From Acidimicrobiales bacterium (GTDB lineage Bacteria > Actinomycetota > Acidimicrobiia > Acidimicrobiales > Aldehydirespiratoraceae): a stretch of DNA of 64,000 nt. The stretch lies in assembly GCA_029246685.1 (NCBI GenBank), contig JAQWMR010000016.1, positions 646,877 through 710,876 on the forward strand. Direction: 5' to 3'. The notes under the pieces were generated by a model. That model searched no databases and was not told where the DNA came from. It saw nothing but the letters and a program-made list of their open reading frames with translations. Below, piece by piece: positions 25,755-33,983 of this stretch (positions are counted from its first letter, which is position 1; each line of letters opens with the position of its first letter). Both the position numbers and the translations under genes were made by a program.

Positions 25755-26501
25755 TCAGGCCTCCTCTGTGTCATCAGCAGCCTCGGTGGCTGCCTCTTCT
25801 GTGGCTTCGGCCTGATCGGCCTCACCAGATTCTGTGTCTGTGTCTTCTGCAGCGGCCTCGGCCTCTGCGGGTGCGTCAGCCTCTTCGGCCTCGGCAGATT
25901 CGTCGGCAGGTGCCTCGGCTTCTGCGGGAGCCTCGTCGGCGACGGGGGCCGGCGCATCGCCGCCGCCACCCTGCTCGATGAGCGCCTGCAGCCCGTATGC
26001 GAAGTCGCGAGGGACCGCAGCGAGCAGTCCGGCGAACTTGGCCATGGGGGCCTGGAACGCACCAGCCAGCTGAGCGAGCAGCACGTCGCGAGACGGCAGT
26101 TCGGCCAGGGCCTTCAGGTCCTCGGCGCTGAGCAGCTGGTCATCGAGCAGACCACCCTTGATCACCAGTGCGTCGTTGGTCTTGGCGAAGTCCTTGAGGG
26201 CCTTCGCCACGGCCGCGACGTCACCGGCAGTCCCGTCGGCCTTCTCGCCCACGAATGCGATCGCAGTCGGGCCAGTGAGCAGATCATCGATGTCGAGCCC
26301 CACGTCCTGTGCAGCAAGACGCACGAGCGTGTTCTTGTAGATCTTGTACTCGCCACCTGCATCACGAAGCGCTCGCCGCAACTCGGCAATGGAGCGCACG
26401 TCGAGGCCTCGGTACTCGGTCAGCATCGCGCCGTCGGCTTCGGTGAACTTCTTCTTCACCTCGTCGACTACCGCAACCTTCTCTGGTCTCGGGTCTCCCA
26501 T
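25755..26501 (-). CDS. rplJ: 50S ribosomal protein L10 with acidic C-terminal extension
   Basis: A 248-residue L10, the stalk base protein. Residues ~1-185 are the normal L10 ([35 protein letters not shown]). Standard L10 is about 165-180 residues; here a further ~60 residues of Ala/Glu/Asp/Pro low-complexity sequence follow the L12-binding helix. The ATG has a strong GGAGGTG ribosome binding site, and the leader can mask this site by base pairing. Longer upstream starts run into that leader and are rejected. Confidence 0.96.
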   Translation of the reverse strand: MGDPRPEKVAVVDEVKKKFTEADGAMLTEYRGLDVRSIAELRRALRDAGGEYKIYKNTLVRLAAQDVGLDIDDLLTGPTAIAFVGEKADGTAGDVAAVAKALKDFAKTNDALVIKGGLLDDQLLSAEDLKALAELPSRDVLLAQLAGAFQAPMAKFAGLLAAVPRDFAYGLQALIEQGGGGDAPAPVADEAPAEAEAPADESAEAEEADAPAEAEAAAEDTDTESGEADQAEATEEAATEAADDTEEA

Positions 26502-26673
26502 GTTTGTCACCTCCTGAATGAATCTCGTTGAAATAGAAGCGGGCGCCCACCGAATCGGTGAACGCCCGGACATCGCACAGCATCGCTGTGGGAATCAGGA
26601 GGTTCTCCTCGTCCGGCGAGCCTGCTGGCTCATTGGTGCTTCCCGTGAAGCGCACCGGATGTCTTCGGTGAAC
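26502..26673 (-). ncRNA. L10 leader (autoregulatory 5' UTR of rplJL)
   Basis: This untranslated leader starts with the CCGAAGACATCCGGTGC-type motif characteristic of L10 leaders, the mimic of the L10/L12 site on 23S rRNA. A 9-nt segment ACCTCCTGA (minus strand, 26595-26603) is exactly complementary to TCAGGAGGT (26509-26517), which is the rplJ ribosome binding site. That supplies a direct route for repression when L10 binds. The family assignment is from memory; the complementarity is visible. Confidence 0.7.
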
Positions 26674-26694
26674 GGCAACGCCTTCGGCGTTGCC
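26674..26694 (-). terminator. Hairpin between rplA and the L10 leader
   Basis: GGCAACGCC and GGCGTTGCC form a perfect 9-bp stem with a 3-nt loop, between the rplA stop and the L10 leader. No strong T-run follows, so it may be a partial terminator or processing site. A second small dyad, GCTGAG/CTCAGC (26731-26746), overlaps the rplA stop codon. Confidence 0.6.
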
Positions 26695-26741
26695 CTAGTC
26701 AATTGTATGGAATAAGGGTATGCGACCGCGGCTGAGAATAC

Positions 26742-27446
26742 TCAGCTGCCGACCGCGGTGTCGATCTGGAACGGGTCGACGCGCACGCCGGGGCCCATCG
26801 TGGTGCTGATGACGACCTTGCGGACGTAGTTTCCCTTGGCCGAGGCGGGCCGGGCTCGCTCGATCTCGCTCATGAGCGCCCGCAGATTGAGCAGCAGGGC
26901 TGCTTCGTCGAACGACGCCTTGCCGATCGGCACGTGGACGTTGGCAAAGCGGTCGGTGCGGTACTCCACCATGCCGCCCTTGAACTCACCGATGGCCTTG
27001 GCAACGTCGGGGGTGACGGTGCCGGTCTTCGGGTTCGGCATCAGACCGCGGGGGCCGAGCACACGACCGAGCTTGCCGACGGTGGGCATCATGTCGGGCG
27101 TCGCGATCGCGAGATCGAAGTCCGTCATGCCCTTCTCGACTTCGGCGGCGAGATCGTCGCCACCGACATGATCGGCGCCGGCGTCACGGGCAGCCTGTGC
27201 GGCTTCGCCCTGGGCGAAGACGGCGATGCGCACGTCCTTGCCGGTGCCGGACGGGAGCGCGACGGTGGACCGAATCATCTGATCGGCCTTGCGAGGGTCG
27301 ACCCCGAGGCGGATCACGATGTCGACGGTCTCGTCGAACTTCTTCGTGCCGAACGACTTGAGGATGGCGACAGCGTCCTCATCGGAGTGCAACGCATCCC
27401 GGTCGTACTTCTGTGCGTTGTCCTTGTACTGCTTGCTCTGCGCCAT
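26742..27446 (-). CDS. rplA: 50S ribosomal protein L1
   Basis: A 234-residue L1, which shapes the L1 stalk and in many bacteria represses its own operon. It contains [21 protein letters not shown], the RNA-binding [16 protein letters not shown] and [14 protein letters not shown] segments, with normal length. The ATG follows GAGGGAGCC. It is 111 nt downstream of rplK, a gap that carries a palindromic repeat. Confidence 0.98.
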   Translation of the reverse strand: MAQSKQYKDNAQKYDRDALHSDEDAVAILKSFGTKKFDETVDIVIRLGVDPRKADQMIRSTVALPSGTGKDVRIAVFAQGEAAQAARDAGADHVGGDDLAAEVEKGMTDFDLAIATPDMMPTVGKLGRVLGPRGLMPNPKTGTVTPDVAKAIGEFKGGMVEYRTDRFANVHVPIGKASFDEAALLLNLRALMSEIERARPASAKGNYVRKVVISTTMGPGVRVDPFQIDTAVGS

Positions 27447-27516
27447 GTTGGCTCCCTCTGGTTACTGCCGCCCGGCGAGGTCCTCCGGGTCGAGCAGGTG
27501 GGTGAACTTCACCCCA

Positions 27517-27548
27517 GTTGAAAGATGGGGTCCGACCCCCCTTTCAAC
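27517..27548. repeat. Dispersed palindromic repeat, copy 2
   Basis: GTTGAAAG and CTTTCAAC (8-bp perfect arms) enclose an inner GGGGTC/GACCCC dyad, forming a long hairpin in the rplK-rplA gap. The core matches the other copies except for one base (C for A at the centre). Confidence 0.75.
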
Positions 27549-27557
27549 CTCGAACAA

Positions 27558-27983
27558 CTAGTTGACTTCGATGCCCATCGAACGGGCGGTGCCGGCGACC
27601 TGAAGCTTGGCGGCGTCCATGTCGTTGGCGTTCAGGTCGGGCATCTTGATCTCGGCGATCTCCGTGACCTGTGCGTCGCTGATCGAACCGGCGGTCTCGC
27701 GACCGGGGTTGTTGGCGGCGAGATCGAGGCCGGCGGCCTTCTTGATCAGGAAGGCGGTCGGCGGGGTCTTGAGGATGAACGAGAACGAACGATCTTCGTA
27801 GATCGTGATCTCGGCCGGCACGACCTGGCCGCGCTGGTCTTCGGTCCGAGCGTTGTAGTCCTTGCAGAAATCCATGATCGCGACACCGTGCGGACCGAGC
27901 GCAGTGCCGACTGGCGGCGCAGGCGAAGCCTGACCGGCCGGGATCTGGATCTTGACGACAGCAGTGACCTGCTTCTTGGCCAT
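27558..27983 (-). CDS. rplK: 50S ribosomal protein L11
   Basis: A 141-residue L11 of the GTPase-associated centre, also needed for stringent-response sensing. It begins [19 protein letters not shown] and contains [12 protein letters not shown] and the 23S-binding C-terminal domain. The internal ATG is chosen because the family N-terminus starts there. It lies 114 nt after nusG. Confidence 0.98.
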   Translation of the reverse strand: MAKKQVTAVVKIQIPAGQASPAPPVGTALGPHGVAIMDFCKDYNARTEDQRGQVVPAEITIYEDRSFSFILKTPPTAFLIKKAAGLDLAANNPGRETAGSISDAQVTEIAEIKMPDLNANDMDAAKLQVAGTARSMGIEVN

Positions 27984-28097
27984 AAGAGTTCCTACGAAGA
28001 AATGCGGACAGATAAGTCTGGAGCGGTAACCCCCGCGCGACAACCTGCGTGGGTGGACATTCCAATCAGTTCGAAGCGCTCTGCGCTTCGAACGAAA

Positions 28098-28925
28098 TTA
28101 CAGCCGAGCGACCTGGGCGAACTCGAGCTCCACCGGGGTCTCGCGGCCGAAGATGTTGACGAGCACCTTGACCTTGAGCTGGTCCTCGTTGATCTCGATG
28201 ATCTCGCCGGAGAAATCGGCGAACGGGCCTTCCTTGACCCGGACGGTTTCGCCCATGTCGAACTCGAACATCGGCTTGGCGCGCTTGGTCTGCTCTTGCG
28301 TGAGATCCGCCTCGACGCCGAGGAAGTTCTCGACGTCCTTGCGGCGCATCGGCGAGGGCTTGCCCCCCTGGTTCACGAAGCCGGTGACGCCAGGCGTGTT
28401 GCGGATGACGTACCAGGCATCGTCGTCGAGCGAGGTGCGGCACAGGAGGTAGCCGGGGAAGAGCTTCTTCTCCGTCATCACCTTCTTGCCGTTCTTGAAC
28501 TCGGGGATCTCACGGGTGGGGATGACCACCTCGTAGATGCGCTCCTCCATGTTCATGGACGCGATGCGAGCTTCGAGGTTCTGCTTGACCTTCTTCTCGT
28601 AGCCCGACTGTGTGTGGAGCACGAACCAACGACCAGGACGGTCGTAGGGGGAGACGTAGGCCTCGACCTCTTCTTCGGCGAGGAGCTCGTCCTCGTCGAG
28701 CAGCACGTCGGCTTCTGTCGCGGCGGCGTTGGGCTGGGCGGATGCACCCGTCCACTCGTTGGCGAGACCGGCACCGATGGGCGTGGACGCTGGCGGGGCG
28801 TCGGCAGACGCCTCCTCGGCATCCGCGTCGTCGGCTACCTCGGCCGCCACTTCCTCGGCGGTGTCGTCGTCGGCTGCGTCGGTCGCTTCGGTATCGTCGG
28901 TCATCTCTTCGTTTTCGTCAGTCAT
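28098..28925 (-). CDS. nusG: Transcription antitermination/termination factor NusG
   Basis: A 275-residue NusG that binds RNA polymerase and links it to Rho or the ribosome. The NGN domain starts near residue 97 (WFVLHTQSGYEKKVKQNL, FPGYLL) and the KOW motif GETVRVKEGPFADFSG is near residue 225. The first ~95 residues are an Asp/Glu/Ala-rich extension found in actinobacterial NusG but long here. It begins 6 nt after secE. The acidic tail resembles that of L10 in the same region. Confidence 0.96.
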   Translation of the reverse strand: MTDENEEMTDDTEATDAADDDTAEEVAAEVADDADAEEASADAPPASTPIGAGLANEWTGASAQPNAAATEADVLLDEDELLAEEEVEAYVSPYDRPGRWFVLHTQSGYEKKVKQNLEARIASMNMEERIYEVVIPTREIPEFKNGKKVMTEKKLFPGYLLCRTSLDDDAWYVIRNTPGVTGFVNQGGKPSPMRRKDVENFLGVEADLTQEQTKRAKPMFEFDMGETVRVKEGPFADFSGEIIEINEDQLKVKVLVNIFGRETPVELEFAQVARL

Positions 28926-28931
28926 GGTTGC

Positions 28932-29228
28932 TCAGTTCTCGAACAGATCGAGGATGAGGGTGGAAAAGACCCAGTCGAGTCCGTAGATGATCGCGCCGAG
29001 CACCACGATGGTGACGAGCACGACGATCGAATAGTTGACGGTCTCCGATCGAGACGGCCATGCGACCTTGCGTAGCTCGCCGCGCACCTCGCGCAGGAAC
29101 TGCAGCGGGCCTGTCCGCTCCTGTGACGCGGCCTGTTGCGGCTGGCGACGAGAGCGTACGGGCTCGCCGTCCGCGTCGACTTCGCCCTGCTTCTGAAGCA
29201 TTCGCTTCTGCTGTCGGTTCATCGACAT
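28932..29228 (-). CDS. secE: Preprotein translocase subunit SecE
   Basis: A 98-residue SecE, a small essential part of the SecYEG channel. It has a basic N-terminal region, the conserved amphipathic segment FLREVRGELRKVAWPSRSET, and one transmembrane helix (YSIVVLVTIVVLGAIIYGLDW). An alternative ATG two codons later is possible. tRNA-Trp lies immediately upstream, the usual arrangement. Confidence 0.95.
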   Translation of the reverse strand: MSMNRQQKRMLQKQGEVDADGEPVRSRRQPQQAASQERTGPLQFLREVRGELRKVAWPSRSETVNYSIVVLVTIVVLGAIIYGLDWVFSTLILDLFEN

Positions 29229-29252
29229 TAGGAAGATCCTTGGTTGGTCTTG

Positions 29253-29325
29253 CAGGGGCGACAGGACTTGAACCTGCAACCTTCGGTTTTGGAGACCGAT
29301 GCTCTACCAATTGAGCCACGCCCCT
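29253..29325 (-). tRNA. tRNA-Trp (anticodon CCA)
   Basis: A 73-nt cloverleaf with acceptor AGGGGCG/CGCCCCT, D-arm GCTC/GAGC, anticodon loop CTCCAAA, T-arm TTCAAGT and discriminator G. The 3' CCA is not encoded. It lies 24 nt upstream of secE. Confidence 0.97.
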
Positions 29326-29385
29326 CGGCGCGGGCCAAGGTTACCACTGGCCCCTGGAATATCGCCCCCCGGGTTTCGGCGGAAT

Positions 29386-29748
29386 TCAGACCGCGAGACG
29401 AGTGTTGCGACGGCCTCGCGTGGCGAGCGCGATGACACCGGCTGCGGCGGCCAGGCCGCCCACGGCTGCGGCTGCGGCTGCGTAGCCCGGCACTCGCCGA
29501 GCGCTGCGGCCGTCGGCATCGTCGAGCGCAACCAGAATCTCGTGTTCGAGCGTGACGTCGACGAGGGCAGGGGCCGAGGCGAGTGCTCGCATCGAGCGGC
29601 GAAGACGTCGAAAGTTGGCCAGCTCAGCCTGGCACCGGAGACACTCGGCGACGTGGGCCCGAGCCGGCCCGGACAGCACGGCATCGTCGCCCGCGCCAAG
29701 GTCCTCGGTGAGTCCGTGGCAGTCGGTGATTGTGGAGTCAGATCGCAT
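29386..29748 (-). CDS. Anti-sigma factor with zinc-finger (ZAS-type) and membrane anchor
   Basis: A 120-residue protein with the anti-sigma zinc motif HVAECLRCQAEL (H-x3-C-x2-C) near residue 32-40 and a C-terminal transmembrane helix rich in Ala/Gly (YAAAAAAVGGLAAAAGVIAL). It would hold the adjacent ECF sigma factor inactive until a membrane or redox signal. The ATG start overlaps the end of the sigma gene (ATGCGATCTGA), a typical coupled pair. Almost no residues extend beyond the membrane, so sensing is more likely cytoplasmic or lipid-related (inference). Confidence 0.82.
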   Translation of the reverse strand: MRSDSTITDCHGLTEDLGAGDDAVLSGPARAHVAECLRCQAELANFRRLRRSMRALASAPALVDVTLEHEILVALDDADGRSARRVPGYAAAAAAVGGLAAAAGVIALATRGRRNTRLAV

Positions 29749-30391
29749 GGAGTTCCTCCCCGGGAAGCGGGAACACCCGTTCACGTAGTCGGCGGCGGGC
29801 GCGGTGCAGACGGACTTTCGCGGCGCTCACCGAGATGCCGAGTTCCTCGGCGATGGCCTCATGCGGGAGGTCGTAGACGTCTCGAAGGACGACGACGGCG
29901 CGCAATCGCGGCGGAAGGTCGCTGATCGCCTGATCGAGTTCGTCGCGCAGCCCCGCGACGTCTGCCTGGATCGCGGGATCGAAGTCGGGTCGGAGTTCGG
30001 CGACGGAGGACTCGTCGGGAAGTTCCTCATGGCGGTGCCGTTTGCGCTTCGTGGTGGTGGTCGACGCACAGTTCGCGACGATCCGATACAGCCACGTGCT
30101 GAACTGCGCGTCGCCCCGGAAACGATCGAGATTGCGGTACGCACGGAGGTAGGCGTCTTGCACCACGTCTCTCGCATCCTCCTCGTCGCTCGTCAATCGC
30201 AACGCCAGACCAAACGCATCTCGATGGGTCCGGCGCACCAACTCGTCGAACGCTTCGCGTTCGCCGTCGACTGCCCGTTGGACGAGTTCGTCCATCGCGG
30301 CGTCGTGCAGGTTGGACCCGCCAGAACCGCCAGGGTTACGTGACGGATCGGTGACGATCCGAAGACGGCGAGGTTCGACCATGGCCTCCAT
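29738..30391 (-). CDS. ECF RNA polymerase sigma factor
   Basis: A 217-residue extracytoplasmic-function sigma factor. Region 2 is LVRRTHRDAFGLALRLT..DARDVVQDAYLRAYRNLDRFRG, with the -10-recognising FSTWLYRIVANCA. Region 4 is LPPRLRAVVVLRDVYDLPHEAIAEELGISVSAAKVRLHRARRRLRE. The linker is Asp/Glu-rich. The ATG with a GGAG 8 nt upstream is preferred over the ATG three codons later. It is paired with the anti-sigma gene and divergent from two membrane-protein genes that may be its targets (inference). Confidence 0.9.
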   Translation of the reverse strand: MEAMVEPRRLRIVTDPSRNPGGSGGSNLHDAAMDELVQRAVDGEREAFDELVRRTHRDAFGLALRLTSDEEDARDVVQDAYLRAYRNLDRFRGDAQFSTWLYRIVANCASTTTTKRKRHRHEELPDESSVAELRPDFDPAIQADVAGLRDELDQAISDLPPRLRAVVVLRDVYDLPHEAIAEELGISVSAAKVRLHRARRRLRERVFPLPGEELHAI

Positions 30392-30482
30392 TCTGCCCGC
30401 TCCTGCCCAAAGACGCGGCACGCGACCGATTGACGAGGGCATTCTGTTACGGGAATCCAATCTCCCGAGCGGGACGGGCCGC

Positions 30483-30974
30483 GTGACAGAAGACGATCAG
30501 AGCCAAGACCCGGCGGCCCCTCAGACCGCTTCGCACAACCCGACCGCGGCGATCGCCATTCTCCTCGTTGCAGTCATCGCCTTGTTCGGCGTTCAGGAAT
30601 GGGTGACGACGACGTGGGGCGAGCCCTATCCCGGACTCGTGATGCCATCATTCACCGGCCCGACCGGCGACCCCATCACACGCCGGATTGCGACCATCGA
30701 AGTGGAGTTCGTCAACGGCGAAACGGCGGCAATCACCGAACGAAACCTGGTCGGCCATGGCGACGCCCGGCCCACCGATGTCGTGCAGTCCCGCTACTGG
30801 CACGACATCGAGCGAGTCGGGTCGCAGGAGTTCGTGCCGGCGAGCGAGGAGACGATCGAGCTCGCGCGTGCTCGAATGCCTCGCCTGTTTCCCGGCCGAA
30901 TCGTCGTCGAGCTCCGGGTCACCTGGACCCGAGAGAGTGTCGAGCCCGACGGCACGCGTCTTCCCCTGAACTGA
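30483..30974 (+). CDS. Single-pass membrane protein of unknown function
   Basis: A 163-residue protein beginning at GTG, with a polar N-terminus, one transmembrane helix at residues ~25-42 (AAIAILLVAVIALFGVQEW) and an extracytoplasmic soluble domain. I do not recognise the domain. It is separated by only 12 nt from the downstream multi-pass membrane gene, so the two probably form a functional pair. The start is uncertain because upstream in-frame sequence is open; the GTG was chosen because sequence before it is proline/arginine rich and overlaps the divergent sigma gene. Confidence 0.65.
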   Translation: MTEDDQSQDPAAPQTASHNPTAAIAILLVAVIALFGVQEWVTTTWGEPYPGLVMPSFTGPTGDPITRRIATIEVEFVNGETAAITERNLVGHGDARPTDVVQSRYWHDIERVGSQEFVPASEETIELARARMPRLFPGRIVVELRVTWTRESVEPDGTRLPLN

Positions 30975-30986
30975 TCCGGGTCGTCC

Positions 30987-32123
30987 GTGTCGGGTTCTGA
31001 GACGACGGGGCGCTTTGCTCGATGGGCGTTCGAGGAGTACGCCCCGCGAGAACTCGACCTCGCCATCTTTCGCATCATCTATGCCGCCTACGGGCTGCTC
31101 ATCGCCCTCCCCAATCTCGACCGAGTGGCAGACTTCGGTGACGTCGACTTCCGCCCGCCGCCGGGGCCAATGCGGCTGCTCGAGACGTGGCCGACATCCA
31201 ACGTGATGACCGTCCTGGAACTGGTGCTCGCAGTCGGTCTGGGGCTGCTTCTGATCGGCTGGCGCACGAGTTGGGTCTCTCCACTCACCACGGTCGCCTG
31301 GCTGGCCGCGTTGAGCGTGCTCTTCTCGACGGGCAAGATCGCCCACGCACACGCCGTGTTCACACTGATCCCACTGTTCCTGGGCCCCGCCGGGTGGGGA
31401 AACCGGCTCTCCGTCGATGCACGGCGGGATCGCTCGGGACCAGTTCGGGCCTGGCCCCTCGCCTTGTTGGCCACGACCGTCGCGCTGATGCTCTTCACGG
31501 CAGCCCGCCCCAAGATCGAAGCCGGCTGGCTCAACACCGACGCGCCGGCTGTGCGGCGCATCTTCATCGACCGCGTCTTCCTGCGCGAGCGGGCCTCCCC
31601 AACGGCGGAGTGGATGCTGGACAACATCATCAGCGGCCTGCTCTGGGAGATCATCGACTGGGCGACCATCTCGCTCGAACTCGGACTCGTCGTTCTCGTC
31701 TTGCGGCGTCGATGGTGGATGGCCGGCCTTGCCTTCGCCACCGCGTTCCACACCAGCATTCATGCGCTGCTCGACATCGATTTCGCCGCCCAGGTCGTTG
31801 CCTACGGTGCGTTCGTCCGCTGGGGAGGCTTCATCCCGGCGAGCCGAACTCCAGCGACGACGCCGCGGTGGCAGTCCACCCGGCGCGTTCTCGACAACGA
31901 TGCGGTGGCGTTGGCCATCGGCGGACTGATCGGGTGGATGGCAGTCACGCGAGCCGACAGCACCGACGTCGCGCTGGGCTCGTTGGCGTGGGGCCAGCAC
32001 GAGTGGATCAACTCGGCCGTCCTGTACGTCGCGGCCACGCTCGCGATGGCGTGGATGCTCGGGCGGACGCTCCAGCGGCGAAAATCCGACGAGGCCACGG
32101 CCGTTCCGCCGGATGGCCGCTGA
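30987..32123 (+). CDS. HTTM-like integral membrane protein
   Basis: A 378-residue membrane protein with about eight hydrophobic helices. The N-terminal PRELDLAIFRIIYAAYGLLIALP and the later TAFHTSIHALLDIDF resemble HTTM (vitamin-K carboxylase-like transmembrane) proteins, but similarity is by eye and no catalytic motif is confirmed. GTG start 12 nt after the single-pass membrane gene. Its last residues run up to the tRNA-Met gene on the other strand. Confidence 0.6.
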   Translation: MSGSETTGRFARWAFEEYAPRELDLAIFRIIYAAYGLLIALPNLDRVADFGDVDFRPPPGPMRLLETWPTSNVMTVLELVLAVGLGLLLIGWRTSWVSPLTTVAWLAALSVLFSTGKIAHAHAVFTLIPLFLGPAGWGNRLSVDARRDRSGPVRAWPLALLATTVALMLFTAARPKIEAGWLNTDAPAVRRIFIDRVFLRERASPTAEWMLDNIISGLLWEIIDWATISLELGLVVLVLRRRWWMAGLAFATAFHTSIHALLDIDFAAQVVAYGAFVRWGGFIPASRTPATTPRWQSTRRVLDNDAVALAIGGLIGWMAVTRADSTDVALGSLAWGQHEWINSAVLYVAATLAMAWMLGRTLQRRKSDEATAVPPDGR

Positions 32124-32177
32124 GACCGTCGCAAGGGACGGATTCAGAGGAGTCCGCCGCATGGCGGCGAAATACAG

Positions 32178-32251
32178 TAGCGACGGACAGATTCGAACTG
32201 TCGGCCTCTCGATTATGAGTCGAGCGCTCTCACCAACTGAGCTACGTCGCC
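32178..32251 (-). tRNA. tRNA-Met (anticodon CAT), elongator type
   Basis: A 74-nt cloverleaf with acceptor GGCGACG/CGTCGCT (G-U first pair), anticodon loop CTCATAA, T-loop TTCGAAT and discriminator A, no encoded CCA. The D-arm and acceptor lack initiator features. Ile2 (modified CAT) is an alternative, but linkage to tRNA-Thr supports elongator Met. Confidence 0.9.
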
Positions 32252-32279
32252 GCCTGCGGACCGGCGAACCGATCCAACG

Positions 32280-32352
32280 AGCTCCCTGTCAGAATTGAAC
32301 TGACGACCTTCTCCTTACCATGGAGACGCTCTGCCGACTGAGCTAAGGGAGC
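32280..32352 (-). tRNA. tRNA-Thr (anticodon GGT)
   Basis: A 73-nt cloverleaf with acceptor GCTCCCT/AGGGAGC, D-arm GCTC/GAGC, anticodon loop TGGTAA flanked by CTCCA/GGAG, and T-loop TTCAATT. It lies 28 nt upstream of tRNA-Met on the same strand, as in other actinobacteria. Confidence 0.93.
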
Positions 32353-32420
32353 AGCCCTCCCGCACGCGAGAGGCGTCGGCAATGATGCCACGGCGCCGAA
32401 CCGTCACCAACCCGCTTTGT

Positions 32421-32457
32421 CAGATGCAGCGGGTGTCTGACCCCAGATGTAGCGGGG
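32421..32457. repeat. Dispersed palindromic repeat, copy 3
   Basis: Read on the minus strand this copy is TGGGGTCAGACACCCGCTGCA, sharing GGGGTCAGAC and CCCGCTGCA with copy 1. Flanking TGCAGCGGG and TGTAGCGGGG add an imperfect outer duplication. It lies between tRNA-Thr and the next gene. Confidence 0.65.
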
Positions 32458-32537
32458 AAAGAGGACCATGGTCCCGTTGTCCCATCAATGTGGGTCCTTT
32501 GGCTCAAGTTCCCGCGGAAATGAGCCGTAGGGACCAC

Positions 32538-33875
32538 ATGCGATTCGACCGGCTTGTCATTGAGGCTGACGAGAATACGTTCTCGTTGGAATTCCATCCC
32601 CGTCTGACCGTCATCGGCGGCGTCGGACGGCTCGAGCGAGAGGGGCTCATCACTGAGCTCGTCGGTTCGCTGAGTTCGAGCCGTGCCGGCGTCCATGCCG
32701 AGATCGTGGCGGACAACGGCAACCGCTTAGCCGTGCTCCGTCCCTTCGGGGCGCAGGCCCGCGTCATCGACGTCGAGGCGTCGGCCGATGTGAGCGCCCG
32801 TTTCGCGGACGACGACGGTCAGATCGACCTTCTCTCTGTCGCCGGAATGGACACACGGGCTGCCAAGCGACAGCTGCGGCTCACGTCCACGGATCTCACG
32901 ACCAGCACGCACCACGACCAGATCATTCGCCGGCTCGCCTGCGTCGACGCCGAGGAACTCTGGGGGCTCGCCAATCGCGTCAAGGCTGCGCAGGCCGTGC
33001 TCGACGAAGAGGCTGACGCCACCGGCTCCGCCCCGGAGGACGCTGCCGTCGTCGCCCGCATCGAGGAACGCCATGCTCGTTTCGAGGAGGCCCAGTCCCG
33101 CGCGGAGAGGTTCCGCAAGGTCTCGTTCTTCGGGGGCGCCGCCGCGATCTTGGCCATTCCGTCCGTGATGTGGATCAGCCAGACCATCGCGATGGCGCTC
33201 GTCATCATCGCCGCACTCGTCACCGCCCTCTCCTTCATGCAGAACCAGCGCATGGAATGGGCTCGCAAGGCTGAAGAGGCAGCGCTCGCCGAAGCCGGAG
33301 CGCAGTCGTACCTCGGGTTCCATCTGCAGCGGGTCAACGGGCTTCTCGACAGCCAGGCCTCACGGCAGCGCCTGGTCGAGGCCAGTGCCGAACACGAGAC
33401 CGCGATGAGTGCCTGGTTCGCGACCGCCGGCGACATCGTCGTCGAGTGGGCCGAGGAGCATCGCGAGGAGATCGAGGAAGCCGCACGTCGCTCGAAGGAC
33501 GTCGACGCGATGAACACCGGCCCCCTCCCGATCGACACCGAGAACGACGAAGTCGCAGCTCACGCTCACGCCCTCATCCAGCGCCTCGAGCAGGTCCGCG
33601 GGATCGGCCCGGCCGGTGAGAACCTCCCGCTCGTGCTCGACGACTCGCTCAATGGCCTCGACGCCGAGCTCAAGGCTCCGCTCCTGGAGATGCTCGTACG
33701 AGCAAGCGAGTCGCAGCAGATCGTCTTCGTGACCGAGGACGTCGACGTCACCGAGTGGGCCCGAGTCGAAGCCATCACCGGCGACCTCTCGATCCTCGAG
33801 CCGACAGCCGGCGACGTCGACACCGAAGGCGAACTGGACGTCGCTGCGCACGAAGCCACCATCAACGTCGCCTGA
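32538..33875 (+). CDS. Membrane-associated protein with degenerate SMC/RecF-type ATPase ends
   Basis: A 445-residue protein of unrecognised family. The N-terminus resembles SMC/RecF ATPases (LEFHPRLTVIGGVGRLEREGL), but the Walker A lysine-serine/threonine is missing. The C-terminal part has a Walker B and D-loop-like segment, LPLVLDDSLNGLDAELKAPLLEML, then IVFVTED. Between them are charged helices predicted as coiled coil and a two-helix hydrophobic hairpin (~residues 200-235: FGGAAAILAIPSVMWISQT and ALVIIAALVTALSF). ATG chosen after TAGGGA; an ATG six codons earlier is possible. Nucleotide binding is doubtful without the P-loop lysine. Confidence 0.7.
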   Translation: MRFDRLVIEADENTFSLEFHPRLTVIGGVGRLEREGLITELVGSLSSSRAGVHAEIVADNGNRLAVLRPFGAQARVIDVEASADVSARFADDDGQIDLLSVAGMDTRAAKRQLRLTSTDLTTSTHHDQIIRRLACVDAEELWGLANRVKAAQAVLDEEADATGSAPEDAAVVARIEERHARFEEAQSRAERFRKVSFFGGAAAILAIPSVMWISQTIAMALVIIAALVTALSFMQNQRMEWARKAEEAALAEAGAQSYLGFHLQRVNGLLDSQASRQRLVEASAEHETAMSAWFATAGDIVVEWAEEHREEIEEAARRSKDVDAMNTGPLPIDTENDEVAAHAHALIQRLEQVRGIGPAGENLPLVLDDSLNGLDAELKAPLLEMLVRASESQQIVFVTEDVDVTEWARVEAITGDLSILEPTAGDVDTEGELDVAAHEATINVA

Positions 33876-33888
33876 TCCCCCTTCCTCT

Positions 33889-33910
33889 CTGACCCTCAGC
33901 CGGGGGTCAG
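33889..33910 (+). terminator. Hairpin after the SMC-like gene
   Basis: CTGACCC and GGGTCAG form a 7-bp stem with an 8-nt loop, 13 nt after the stop codon. The GGGTCAG arm resembles the dispersed palindromic repeat, but the copy is incomplete. Confidence 0.55.
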
Positions 33911-33983
33911 TGGTGGCGAGCCGCGACTCGCCAGTCGCATGCTTCGGTGCCACGCCCCCTCAACGAGCGTGGCATCGTCGCGT

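Noticed and set aside
29326..29385. Additional tRNA or small RNA upstream of tRNA-Trp
   Set aside because: No cloverleaf or hairpin with T-run was found; it probably holds only the tRNA-Trp/secE promoter and the end of the anti-sigma unit.
32353..32537. Possible small gene such as rpmG near the tRNA pair
   Set aside because: No short frame with the Cys/Lys pattern of L33 is present on either strand; only a repeat and a likely promoter region remain.
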